From assembly GCA_964019695.1 (NCBI GenBank), contig OZ026524.1:27444164-27508163 (forward strand): DNA of 64,000 bases, given 5' to 3'. The stretch is from Loripinus fragilis (lineage: Eukaryota; Mollusca; Bivalvia; Lucinida; Lucinidae). Positions 48,576 to 59,767 of this stretch are shown here, piece after piece (position 1 is the stretch's first letter; each line of letters opens with the position of its first letter). The notes below the pieces were generated by a model. It saw only the letters and a list, made by a program, of their open reading frames with translations, searched no databases and was not told the origin of the DNA. The translations under genes and the position numbers were made by a program.

Positions 48576-49355
48576 CCTGCAAAAGCATTTGCTGTTTTTT
48601 AGTCTACTTGATGTTTGATCTCCATCACTGATCCTTAAATTGTTTGTCGACACAAATGCCCCCTATCTGTTGCTGTGCCTTAAAGCTTTAAGGGTACCAA
48701 GTGTGCTTGGTGTTTTTACAATGCAAGACAAGTTACTTTGAAGAATCCCCAAGTAATTTGAAATCTCTATTTTCTTCTGCTCTTCTGTAAAATTCCCCTC
48801 CTCATGCAACAGACATAATCAAAACAATATTGGCATAGTTTACTCCAATAAACATCAAACAGTGCCACAAGTCAGGATAAGGTGGGGATTTATATCAAAC
48901 CAGGAATAAAACTGATTTTTATATGATTTTGATATTCCAAGTCTGTTCTCTACAGAAACCGCATTAATGTGTGCATCAGTGAAACTGTTCTTTTGAGGTG
49001 AATCACATATCTCTAAATAGAAGGGGTATCAAGGTTGTTAATATCTTAATTTTTGCACGGAAACGTATGTTGTGGTGTTAACTGGAAGGGTCTCATAGAG
49101 ACGCTTCTAATTAGTACCACAACAAATTGTTTAATGGAGATAAGAAAATAAGCACCATTTTACAGTCGAAAAAGGTTTTATCTAGGACTGTGGAAGTAAT
49201 GCAAGAATAACTTGTAAAAGCAGAGCAAGGTAGAGAAAAACATTCAGGTAAGGATGTTAACATCTTTGACAACCTTAACATACCTACCATATTTGCCCTG
49301 ATTACTAAACTTGCTCTTAAAGCATGCCTAAGGTACAATAACTCTCCTTCAAGCA

Positions 49356-49530
49356 GAGCGCAGTGGCTCGATCCGTTGGTAGAGCCTTAGGGTTGCTAGT
49401 TCTAGACTCACCGTTGGCGGAGTCTCTGTGTTCTGCCTTGAGCAAGACACTTTATCTGCTGCATAGTACTGATTCAGCCCAGGAAGACCCGTCCCAACAT
49501 GACTGAAAAATTGTGGACTCACACAAACAA
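49356..49530 (+). mobile_element. tRNA-derived SINE (family 1), diverged
   Basis: AGAGCGCAGTGGCTCG head, CCTTGAGCAAGACAC, CAGCCCAGGAAGACCCGTCC and TGACTGAAAAATTGT; the head has drifted. Confidence 0.7.
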
Positions 49531-49749
49531 AGCATAGCATACACCTTTTGTTTATCCTGATTCTTTTGACAAGAAAAAAATACTAATTTTATTGAATTTA
49601 AATTCTACCTCATTCATAGGAGGTTCCCTGTTCTTCATAACAGTAACATTTGCAGTATTGCTGACTCTATGCTATGAAGGAGATGGATTGGCTCACATTA
49701 CATTTTCCAAAATGTTATTCACTTCTTTTCAACACCAAAAACAAATGTT

Positions 49750-49940
49750 AAACATGTTTAGATAAATAACATTTGAGCGTAAAATCATAAATATTTTCTT
49801 ACCCTGCAGTTTTAACATATGTAATGGGTGCTTAAAAGAACCGTCTCATTGAGACGGTTCTTTTGAGTACCCACAGCATATATTTTGGTTTAGAAATAAG
49901 AAAATTATTTTTTTTGTACACACTCTTAACTAAAGACCTG
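49750..49940. mobile_element. hairpin MITE family H, full copy
   Basis: Hairpin GTGCTTAAAAGAACCGTCTC / GAGACGGTTCTTTTGAGTAC, flanks as at 13795-13985 in the same orientation. Confidence 0.75.
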
Positions 49941-50930
49941 GATAAAACAGACAGATAAGAATCCATTCACAATTGTATCCTTAAAAACCATATTTAACTG
50001 TACCTATGTCATCAAAGAAAAAACTTGTCAAACTCTCAACATGTCTGTGACATGACAAATTTCAGGAATCCTGGAAATGCAAGACCTATAGAAGAAAGGG
50101 CTGGCTTTAATTACATATACCAGAGGAATATTCAATGAATTTCTTCACCCCAAAAAAACATCTGTTTCAAACACCTCAACAATAACTGTGTTTTTGCAGG
50201 TCAAGGTCAGACAACTCGATCCCAAACAAAAACATTTATTAACATCTACCAAGTAACTTAGAGGTTGAAACTGAAATATTAAATGCAGATTTAATTTCAA
50301 CAGCGTTGAACAGAAATAAGACTCCAAGTTCATGTAACAAGGCAGACTGCTGCAATTTAATTTTATTTAGAGTTGACCAACATGCAGCAGTTTTGCCAGC
50401 CTATCTTCAAATCAAACTGTTTTGTCCCAAAATTCACATGAAAGAAATCTATAACATATTAATCAATTATGAAAAATGATAGTTTCAGACCAAATTGTCA
50501 ATTTAATAAAGGTAAGAATCCAGCAATCTATAACGCTACACTTCAAGTGCTTCTAGGCAGAAAATTGCTTGGATCTAATATAATTGTACTTTCAGCTCAG
50601 TTTCACTTTGAAGCAAATTTTGTCAATTAACCATTTAATTTGGTAAATTATTTTTAAGTGTCAATAAAATGTTTCAAAAACTTACAAAGGGCTATTATGT
50701 AGCTAAAGTCAAACATTTTATGTATGGTAAATGTTCTAAAAGTTGCCTGCCAAAAAGGCCTAGACAAACAGCCCAGACCCAGACCAGACTGCTTCTGTAT
50801 GGCATTTTTGATTGATAATATAAGAATTGAAATTCAGAATTTTAGCTTGCACTGGATGATGCAAAACACTAGCTTTTTGATATGTTTCCGAGAAGGGACC
50901 TGCCTTAATTGACAACACTGACTTGAAAAT
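49941..50930. other. unassigned intronic DNA
   Basis: No gene. A fragment at about 50725-50800 (GTTGCCTGCCAAAAAGGCC) is the inverted relative of the repeat at 830-1000. Confidence 0.45.
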
Positions 50931-51419
50931 TACATAATGAGGGGACTGGCCACTTTACAACAACTGAACAAACCGTGACATAATGGAGGTGCCGGCAAGG
51001 GCACTCACTGACTTGATGCCAGGAGACAGACTCTTTTAAAGTGACCAAACTTGACAGTTAGACGATGAGACTTGAGGGAAACTGCCTTATCAACAACTGA
51101 CCTGTGACATAATGGGGAAACTGACAAGACAACACTGACTTATTGACAGCATCATGGGTAAAAAGTTCAAAAATTTCCAAAATCCTGAACTTTAGAAATA
51201 CAAATTTTTAAACCTGCAGGATGCCTAAAAAAATTAATAATTTCATGTTTTAATGGTTAAATGTGTTTAGATAATCTGAAAATTAATCAGAGAAGCTATT
51301 ATAATCTCCCTAATTCAGCATTCTATGGAAAGTCAGCCTCAAAATCCTGAATTCAGGATTAATCCTGAAAACTTTCACCCATGCAGTGATATAATGATTG
51401 AGGAATTTAACGGTTGATA

Positions 51420-52620
51420 ACAACTCACTTGACAGTGATACATTTAGGGAATTGACTAGAGAAAACTGACTCGACAACGCCGACTTGTTGACAGTGCCAT
51501 AATGATGAGGGATCGGGCTTGAAAGCAGTCACATATTCGAGGAAACTGACTTGAGTAAACTGACTTGTTGACAGTGATATAATGATTATGAGGGATCTGA
51601 CTTGATAACACACACTTGGCAGTGACATATTCGAGGGAACTGAATTGATAACATTTATTGTTGACAGTGATATAATGATTATGAGGGATCTGACTAGATA
51701 ACACACACTTGGCAGTGACATATTCGAGAAAACTGACTTGATAACATCACACTTAGCAGTTACATATTCGAGGAAACTGACTTATGGAAACTGACTTTAC
51801 ACATTGACTTCTTGACAGTGATATAATGATTATGAGGGATCTGGCTTGATAACACACACTTGGCAGTGACATATTCGAGGGGACTGACTTGATAACAATA
51901 CACTTGGCAGTGACATATTTGAGGGAACTGACTTAATAACAATACACTTGGCAGTGACATATTTGAGGGAACTGACTTGATAACAATACACTTGGCAGTG
52001 ACATATTCGAGAGAACTGACTTGATAACAATACACTTGGCAGTGACATATTCGAGAGAACTGACTTGATAACAATACACTTGGCAGTGACATATTAAAGG
52101 GAACCAAGTTGAGGAAACTGTCTTGACAACATTTACTTGTTGACAGTGATATAATGATTATGAGGGATCTGACTTGATAACAATACACTACGCAGTGACA
52201 TGTTCAAGGGGACTGACTTGACAACAATACACTTAGCAGTGACATATTCAAGGGAACCGAGTTGAGGAAACTGTTTTGACAACATTTACTTGTTGACAGT
52301 GATATAATGATAATGAGGGATCTGACTTGACAACAATACACTTAGCAGTGACATATTCAAGTGAACTGAGGAAACTGACTTGTCAACATTGACTTGTTGA
52401 CAGTGATATAATGATTATGAGGGATCTGACTTGATAACAACTTACTTGACAGAGACATAATGAGGGAACTGACTTGATAAAAACACACTTGGCAGTGACA
52501 TATTCGAAGAAACCGACTTGACAACATTGACTTGACTTGACAGTGACATAATGAGGGGACTGACTTGACAACAAATGCAGTGCAAATTATATAAATGAGG
52601 GAACTGACTTGACCATGACA
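51420..52620. repeat. 44-bp satellite array
   Basis: Units close to GACTTGATAACAATACACTT plus GGCAGTGACATATTCGAGAGAACT, most regular at 51880-52090, with longer variants carrying GTTGACAGTGATATAATGAT and TATGAGGGATCT. Weak relatives begin at about 50935. Overlapping minus-strand ORFs (up to 142 codons) are repeat translations. Confidence 0.88.
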
Positions 52621-53135
52621 TAATTAAGAGACACTTTGGGGAACTGTCTGGTTTTGTGGTGGTAAACTTCCAAGAAAAGAATCAATGGAAATTTCAAGAC
52701 TTAGATAAAAACATTTTATGGTGCATTCCTGGCTGTAAAATCAATAAAAGTCTGAGTTCTTAGAAACAGTCCAAAATAAAAAGCCATCATCATTAGTGAA
52801 GGATTAAGAAACTGCAAAATATTTTGGCACTAAGACTGTTTAATTGAAAGTGGTGTCTGCAGATAATGGCAACTTTACAAAAAGGATTAAAAAGTATTCT
52901 TTCTCTTTGCAGACAGATGGTAAAAGAACAAGAGTGTATATACCAAGATAAAACTGCCAAGCACAATCTGATCTGGGTCCTCACAATCACAAGTGTTATG
53001 CTTCATTTCACTTGCCTATATTGATAACTGATAACAGACTTACATTACTTTTTTGATACATTAAAAATGTAAAAAGATATTAAAAGATAGGGGTTACCCC
53101 TTCCGATTTACCCCAATTTTTCTGAAAATGGTAAT
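52621..53135. other. unassigned intronic DNA
   Basis: No gene or recognised repeat. Confidence 0.45.
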
Positions 53136-53139
53136 TATA

Positions 53140-53245
53140 AATCAACTTTCATATATCAACTAAAATATAATTATGTTGTGGGTACTCTAAAGAACCTTCT
53201 CCATGAGACGGTTCTTTTGAGCACCAAAAACATAATTTATTTAAA
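53140..53245. mobile_element. hairpin MITE family H copy
   Basis: GTTGTGGGTACTCTAAAGAACC / GGTTCTTTTGAGCACCAAAAAC; about 20 bp left of the next element. Confidence 0.65.
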
Positions 53246-53264
53246 CTGATGGGTATTAAAGAAA

Positions 53265-54554
53265 ACAAGGCAAATTCAACGAATTTATATCCCCCGACGA
53301 AGGGTTATTTGAGAGAAACATGTAAATCACAAAACATAAATCCCATTTATCTAACCCTTAGTTCACCTACAGTATCATTCAGATCATTACAAACGCCTGT
53401 CAAGTATGTTTTAGTGCTTAGTTCAATAAAAAATATACTTACATCTGCACAATTTCAATATCTGACCTTTAAACCCAACCTCAGAGGTCAAGATTGTGTG
53501 TAAATTCAAAGTGTTACCTTGCATGTAGGTCTACACTTCTTCCACTTTACTTTGATATGCAACATGACCACTTTTAGAAAAGAACAAAAATGACCCATTG
53601 ACCCCACCCCAGGGGTCGTTGGTGTGTGTAATGACAGCACACTTGCTTTCATGGTGCTCTGTGCTCAATTCCCTTTAATTTGATATGCAACATGACTACT
53701 TTCAGTAAAAGATATAGTTTGACCTTTTGACCCCACCCCTTGGGTCAAGGGTGTGTCTGTGGGCAAAATATTTGCTACCATGCTGCTGCCAGCGTCGTCA
53801 GCTTTAATTTGATATGCAACATGACTACTTTCAGAAAAATATATAGTTTGACCTTTTGACCCCACCCCCTGGGTCGAGGGTGTGTCTGTGGGCAAAATAT
53901 TTGCTACCATGTTGCTGCCAGCGTCGTCAGCTTTAATTTGATATGCAACATGACCATATTCTGAAAAAGTTTTATTTTGGCCTTGGCCCCACCCCCTAAG
54001 TCCACCAAAGGGGCTTGGAATCAGGCCTTCAAACTGAAATCCCGTTTAGTATGTTTCATATCTAATGCTGCTCTGCCTGCATGCAAAATTTCAGCAAAAA
54101 ATATTAATAATTGCCTTAGTTATTGCGAAATTTAAATATTTGACCTTTGACCCCTTAGGTGGGGTCAAAGGGGGTGGGGTAAAACTTTGACATTGTCATT
54201 CTTATCTACAGGCACTTGGCAATCATGGTCCTAAGCGAGAAGTTGTCAAATATGATAGCTTTGATGAAATGTGAAGATCATCACACAAAAAAGCTAATAT
54301 AGGTTTTGCCTTATAATTGCCTATACTTAAACAAGGGCAATAACTCAAGTGTTAAGGGGTCGATTTTGACCAAACTTATAGGATATCAAGAGTCCATGGT
54401 ACTAATCATTTGTACCAAGAATGAATTAAATCTGACCAATAGGTACTGAGATAATGGTTCCGGACAGACAAAAAGTGCGGACGGACGGACGGACGGAAGG
54501 ACGGACGGACGGACGACGCCAAAACTATATCCCTCCGACTTTGTCGGGGGATAA
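53265..54554 (+). mobile_element. 1.3-kb element with 129-bp monomers (copy 2)
   Basis: Nearly base-for-base match to 44048-45342, same orientation, including four monomers, ACGG tract (54475-54515) and terminal hairpin with CGGGGGATAATAA. It ends about 600 bp from the muscleblind exon donor region. Confidence 0.85.
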
Positions 54555-55318
54555 TAATCACAACTTCGTGCTCAATAATATTTGATTATTTGGATCTCTG
54601 TGTTTTTGTTATTCAGCAACAAGATTTTCTTTTTCTAAAAGGATAAAAATAACCATTTAATAGTACATGCCGCAAGCAAATTTAATTCAGATTTTGCAGG
54701 ACTTTCTATCAGTTCTAACAGCAAAATCCTTGGGGTAGATAACATGCTGCCTACTAAGAAAAGGAAGGAAAACCGGCAGACAATTTAAATGAATGCCATT
54801 ATTATATCAGAGCAAATTAACTTGCGTTACTCTGTCTGCAATGTAATATTCAAGAAAAACATCATTCCTCACGATAATTGAATTTTTGCGAAAAAAAGTA
54901 ATAGTTTTTCTTATTTCTTCTTAAAAAAACATGGCGTGGGCATCCATGGGGATTTGCGGCAATGTTCTCCAGTTGAACTCGGCAACAAATATTTCATCAA
55001 GAGTGATAATTTAACTCACAAAACATCAGTCCTGATCAAGACCCAAACTCTGCTGGTATTCCTTTTTTCGTAACTCTTTCCTGGCTAGCAGCGACTTTTG
55101 TTGTCTGCTGATATTACCTTTCCAAACAGTTTGGACCCAGGTCAGGCCCGACAAAATGTCGGGCTTGATCTGGATCCAAACAGTTTGACACTAGTACTCT
55201 GAGTGTTCCTAAAACATTTCTTTTGAAGAAGAAAATTTAAAAAAAAAACAGAGGACAACAAAAAATGCATGAAATATTTATTACCAGCGTCCAAAGAGAT
55301 AACATGCCAGTCACAATA
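54555..55318. other. unassigned DNA with a foldback
   Basis: A foldback at 55123-55187 (AAACAGTTTGGACCCAGGTC / GATCTGGATCCAAACAGTTT around CCCGACAAAATGTCGGG) lies about 400 bp from the exon donor. Nothing else recognised. Confidence 0.6.
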
Positions 55319-55553
55319 TTAACCCTTTGTAAATTGGGTACTTTTGCAAACAGTGAAGACCAAGATGAAATGCAGCTTAATGTTGCATTTCATCAGGGTC
55401 TACACTGTTTGTAAAGGTAAAAAAGATCTTCAGACAAAAGAATACAATATTTTTCGAAAATATAACCTGACACCCCTAGATATGTACAATGGACTATCCA
55501 AAGTTTATTGTATCAAACAAAAAGGATTAATCCATTAGTATACTAAGGGTTAA
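55319..55553. mobile_element. TTAA-flanked MITE next to the muscleblind exon
   Basis: TTAACCCTTTGTA and TACTAAGGGTTAA ends; inner hairpin GCAAACAGTGAAGACC / GGTCTACACTGTTTG. It ends only 16 bp beyond the exon's donor site. Same family as 2608-2745, which sits about 90 bp upstream of the exon 2 acceptor. Confidence 0.65.
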
Positions 55554-55569
55554 AAGATTGTAATCTTAC

Positions 55570-55764
55570 CTTTATAGAATCAAAACAAGCTGTAACTCTT
55601 CCATTTTGCACTTCCACATGTGGCGGCGGATGTGCAAATTTACATTCCGTGTCCTCCCGCGTACACTTATTTCTCTGGAACTCCCGACACACCTCAAGCG
55701 TCAACCATCGTGAATCTTTTACGTTTGCATTTGCAATATTTAACAATGGGTTAACCATGGCCAT
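55570..55764 (-). CDS. mbl: muscleblind-like (MBNL) first coding exon, residues 1-65
   Basis: Partial CDS encoding the N-terminus of a muscleblind-family CCCH zinc-finger RNA-binding protein. Such proteins bind YGCY-type RNA motifs and control alternative splicing, polyadenylation and RNA localisation in nucleus and cytoplasm. Visible here: W20-L-T-L-E-V-C-R-E-F, then a complete finger C26-X7-C34-X6-C41-X3-H45, and the first Cys (C60) of finger 2 in the stretch TACFDSIK. The start ATG at 55764 has G at -3 and +4, and an in-frame TAA lies 12 bases upstream (55777-55779). A second in-frame ATG follows two codons later. The exon ends after an AAG codon with the donor GTAAGA (first intron base 55569), phase 0. 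The family match is strong and the pattern is nearer to protostome Mbl than to vertebrate MBNL. The rest of the gene beyond exon 2 lies off the left end. Confidence 0.95.
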
Positions 55765-55974
55765 AACAGAATTAAGTTAATATCCAACCACTTTGAAAGA
55801 CTATGGGGAATACAGACACTATCGGAACACAAAAATGGTAAAAACAAAAATCGGTTGAGCTGTGTTACAACACTAGCTGCTCGCCTGGCTCGCTATTATC
55901 CAGAAGAAAAGCTTAGAATCGTCTCCGTGACCACTCATCAGGTCTGTGTACTGTTACCACGTAGCTCAGCAAAT
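55765..55974 (-). other. muscleblind 5' UTR part of the first coding exon
   Basis: On the minus strand a pyrimidine-rich tract ending CTCTTTACAG stops at 55975, giving a good 3' splice site and a 210-base untranslated leader joined to the coding part. The first coding exon is thus an internal exon, with at least one non-coding exon further upstream (above 55975), which I could not identify. The leader contains one upstream ATG. Confidence 0.7.
55873..55938 (-). CDS. upstream ORF (21 codons) in the muscleblind 5' UTR
   Basis: Only one ATG occurs in the predicted leader. It opens a 21-codon frame (MSGHGDD... to TAG at 55873) that ends 108 bases before the main ATG. Its context is weak (C at -3, A at +4), so leaky scanning would be expected. 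A regulatory role is inference; the ORF itself is read directly from the sequence. Confidence 0.45.
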   Translation of the reverse strand: MSGHGDDSKLFFWIIASQASS

Positions 55975-55975
55975 C

Positions 55976-57320
55976 TGTAAAGAGAAGAATAGACAATTAG
56001 ACTAAATTTAACTATTTGAATGCTTGGTAATTTTTTATTATTTTTTCAAAATTTAACTTTTCCAAAAAAAAAAATTTGGAAACACTATCTGTTGGTTCTG
56101 ATGTGGGTCCAAACTGTATGCAAAGGTTATCAGCAGATGACAAAAATTGCCTGTTAGCAAGGAAAGAGTTGATATAGCTAAATCTTGTCCTCCTTAATGC
56201 CAAACTTAAAGTCCAGTTTGTTTTTTATTCTAATAAATTCCTTGAGATTCAGCAATTTTTGGTCCCAACAAATGACAAAATTTGGGTAAATTTTATAATC
56301 AATCCACTTAATTTAATTTGAAAATCCATTCATATGTGATTTGGAGGGCATTTATTAGACAGGCCCTATTTCCTGGAATAACTGAGTGCAAGTGAAATAG
56401 TTAGCCAGCAACTGACAACTGACCTGACTAGATTCAGATGCAATAAAATCAGATGCAGTCAATAGTTTGAAATCTGGCGTTTGATAAGACTGATCAATAC
56501 AAAATTAACAAAAACAAATAAATAAATAAAGCAAATCTTGCTACCTTTAGGTATTTATCTATCCATATAAACTGTACATTTGCATTTCCAACACTGACAC
56601 AACTTTTTCACGCATCCGTGGTTTCATATGTGAAATGTGCACATACTGTGCAACCTCTGACACATACATAAGCTAAATGGGACGTATTTCGTCGTTTAAA
56701 AATGCATATTTCACCATATAATATAATGTGTGAACACATGAGAATTGCCTCTGAGGCAATTCTAATGTGTACCCACAATATATGCATCAATGTGAGACTG
56801 TTAAAACAACATTTTTATAAGTTATTTAATTTATCCTGAGCCGTGGAAAAGTTATAAGGCTATAATAATTCTTTACAGCGTATTAATAAAGCCGTATCAC
56901 ACTGTCTAGTCGCCTATAGAAAAGAAGTCCCACGCTTCACAGATCATGCATACGATTAACAGCAGAAATCAATTTAGGTTAAAACGTTAATTTCATCTAT
57001 ATGAAGTTAACAGTAAACTAGATCAATAATTAATCATATTTTTGAAACAAAAATTAATTAGCGTGTCAGCAACATTAAAACTCTGATGCAATTACAATTC
57101 GACCTAACAATTTAAGGTTCATAAAATATATTAATAAGGTAGATGAGTTAACAAGATAAAACAAAACATACAATACTAGTACATTTTATTACAAGTCAAC
57201 TTTTTTATCACTTCATATTGATCGATCAATGTTTTTAATATGCAAAGCTACAGGCTCTCCACTTGTTCCAAATTGAGATTGTAATTCACTTGATTTTGTA
57301 ACGCGACATCTGATTGGATA
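55976..57320. other. upstream muscleblind intron, mostly unassigned
   Basis: Contains a SINE family 2 fragment (about 56385-56450) and a foldback at 56725-56785 (AGAATTGCCTCTGAGGCAATTCT). No exon of the gene was recognised. Confidence 0.45.
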
Positions 57321-57323
57321 ACG

Positions 57324-57731
57324 TCACAAATTTGTGACAGTATATTCAGCTGTCAGAAACAGTTTGACGTTATTAATTACCTCACATTTCGTTGGATGAT
57401 GTGTGAGTCTGTGTAGCTTCCAACGCTCAAATTTGAAACAAAACTGCAGAAGTGCATTAGAATGGGGATAACCATGTTCAAACTCCACGAGAGTGGCTTC
57501 TGCCCACATATTTTTCTGAAAACACGCGATCTTCAAGATGACATGGTAAGGGGATGCAACTGAACATTGGAGAGTTTGTATTGAGGCAAAAATAAAACAT
57601 CGATAAGCAGTCCAGCAAGTTGATTCTTGATTTCTGAACGCATAAATTTTGAAAGATTCACAAATCAGTTCAATTATCAAGCGTCTTCTGATTCGAAATG
57701 GATGCGAAATACGAGTAGTCGGTAAAAACAC
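57324..57731 (-). CDS. 135-codon ORF of unknown nature
   Basis: The longest open frame outside the LINE that is not repeat-derived in an obvious way. It has six Cys and several aromatic residues (FKFERWKLHRLTHHP near the C-terminal third) but no domain I recognise, no signal peptide and no visible neighbour. It could be part of an unrecognised transposon or chance. Kept only as a candidate. Confidence 0.15.
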   Translation of the reverse strand: MFLPTTRISHPFRIRRRLIIELICESFKIYAFRNQESTCWTAYRCFIFASIQTLQCSVASPYHVILKIACFQKNMWAEATLVEFEHGYPHSNALLQFCFKFERWKLHRLTHHPTKCEVINNVKLFLTAEYTVTNL

Positions 57732-58822
57732 CCATATTGGATACGTACTAATTTTAACTCTATCCCTATTTGGGGAAACGGACCTGTAATTTACATCTTT
57801 ACGGATGCTATCAGGAAGGCTGTTTATGTAACCAAGGAAAATGTCCCAATGTAACTGAAAAACTTAACTTGAACAAAAAGCATCCACTCATACTTTTTGA
57901 TAACTTCAACTTTAAGTTTCATGCCATGCTATAGATCTACAAACATAACGAATAATACCAGATGCAAGAGCATATAAAAGCCGCTGGCTTAGGTCTGCAC
58001 CATTTTTTTGTTTGAATGCAACAAAATCAGGTTTTCTCGTGACAAAAGATGCATGTGATAAAACATAACATTTATGGTGTCCCTTTAATGCCATATAAAA
58101 ACTTATAGCGTTTTAACAAATTGTTATGTCTATAAAACTGCTTACATTTATTAGACTTTATACAGCTTTAATTATAGGCTTAATTAGAAGCAGAATCTGG
58201 AAGCAGAATCTTTTGAAATCATATCATGTTCTAAACTGTGACACTATTACATAACAGAAGCCTCAGCTGGTAACATTTGGAATCCTTTAAGAATCTATTA
58301 TAACATTCTGAATGTGTATCGAGTCAACTGGTAACATTTGCGCGGGTTAAACACGCCTTTCAGCACAGTTGTGGAGCAGAAACTGCATCAGATTTGAATA
58401 CATGTTCTTTACTTAAATATGGATCCATAATTAGCATCACATTAATACATGTAGTTTTCACCCAAAGTGTATGTAATTGTTGTGGATACTCAAAAGAACC
58501 GACTCAATGAGATGGTTCCCAAAACAAATCTATCCAACCCAAAGCACAGTACACACCACATGCCTTTAGTATCAGCACAGTAAGTTGTAGAGCAGAAATA
58601 GCATCGGATTTGATATAAAATTTAAGTCCATATTTTAGCATCACATTTTAGTTTTCATGGAAAATATTTTAATCCAAAGAACATTTATGTAAATTTGTGA
58701 AATCTTTGAGTGATCGTTCATGTGAATCATGCTTAAAAAAAACAAAAAAGAAACTTAAAAAAATGTCATAAATAACAAATCAAACAAAATGCTTTAAGAG
58801 TTTATCATCTTGTATGATGAGA
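57732..58822. other. unassigned intronic DNA with a family H remnant
   Basis: GTTGTGGATACTCAAAAGAACC near 58482 is half of a family H hairpin. No gene. Confidence 0.45.
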
Positions 58823-59010
58823 AGAGTGCAAGAAAGCTAGACTTGAGATCTTGAGATTATGAGGTCCCTAGTTCGAGACTCACCCGAGGAACTGTGTTGT
58901 ATCCCTTAGAGTGATACTTTATCCTCAGCTTAGTACTGGTAACTTCAACCAAGAAATGGTCCCGACAGAACTGAAATTGTTGACTGGGTTGTAAAGCATC
59001 AAAATTATCA
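58823..59010 (+). mobile_element. tRNA-derived SINE (family 1), diverged
   Basis: TAGTTCGAGACTCACCC (B box), TTATCCTCAGCTTAGTACTGG, GACAGAACTGAAATTGTTGAC and GTAAAGCATCAAA tail. Confidence 0.65.
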
Positions 59011-59449
59011 ATTAAATAAATCAGTGAAATACAAAAATTTAAAATTAAATATCAATATATGTAATATTCATTTTCTCAGAATCAGGGGTAAAGTCATACC
59101 AGCAGATGAATCGAATGAATTCGACAAGACCCCTTTTTAATCCGAAAAACAAGAAAAATTAAAATGAAAACAATGTTAAAACACGAAAAGAATATTTACA
59201 GCATATTAAGCCTATAATCCAAGCAAAGAGCACGCTACACAGGTAAGAAATGCTGAAGTGACTGACTGTCGGCTCACTCTGCGGTATGAAAAGCCTAAAT
59301 GACTCATTATAAGAGTGACAGTTGTTTCTTTTTGCAGTGAATAATGCAGTATCTCTGCAGTACCATAATCCTACTAATAAACATGTGTAAACGTACTGTA
59401 GTCACCGCATGTACTTTAGTTACGATAATTACCGTAAATATCCTTATAA

Positions 59450-59545
59450 AAGCCCAGTGACTTGGTGGAGTGCTCGACTTGAGATCAAGAGGTCCCCAAA
59501 GGTTCAAGCCTCAACATAGGCCTTGTGTTGTATACAAAAAAATTG
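59450..59545 (+). mobile_element. SINE (family 1) head fragment
   Basis: GCCCAGTGACTTGGTGGAGTGC and AAAGGTTCAAGCCTCAAC; stops after CTTGTGTTGTAT. Confidence 0.6.
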
Positions 59546-59595
59546 GGGCTTCCCATTTGCAAAGGATTAAGGTTTAAATCAAAAACTAGTTTTGT

Positions 59596-59767
59596 TTGTT
59601 TGCTTTGATGATTTACGTCCCTGGGTGAGTCATCAATTTTTCAGTCATGCCAGGATATGTCTAATCCTCAAGGACACAACACAGTGAATCTGCCGGGTGT
59701 GAGTCTTGAACTAGCAACCCTTTAAACCCTAGTCTAACACTCTACCACCTGAGCCACAGTGCTCCCT
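59596..59767 (-). mobile_element. SINE (family 1), diverged
   Basis: Tail TTGCTTTGATGATTTACGTCC, AAGGACACAACACAGTGA, head end CTACCACCTGAGCCACAGTG. Confidence 0.65.

Noticed and set aside
51425..52188. Overlapping minus-strand ORFs of up to 142 codons with repeated CHCQVYCYQV
   Set aside because: Two frames are open at once through the 44-bp satellite; a repeat artefact.
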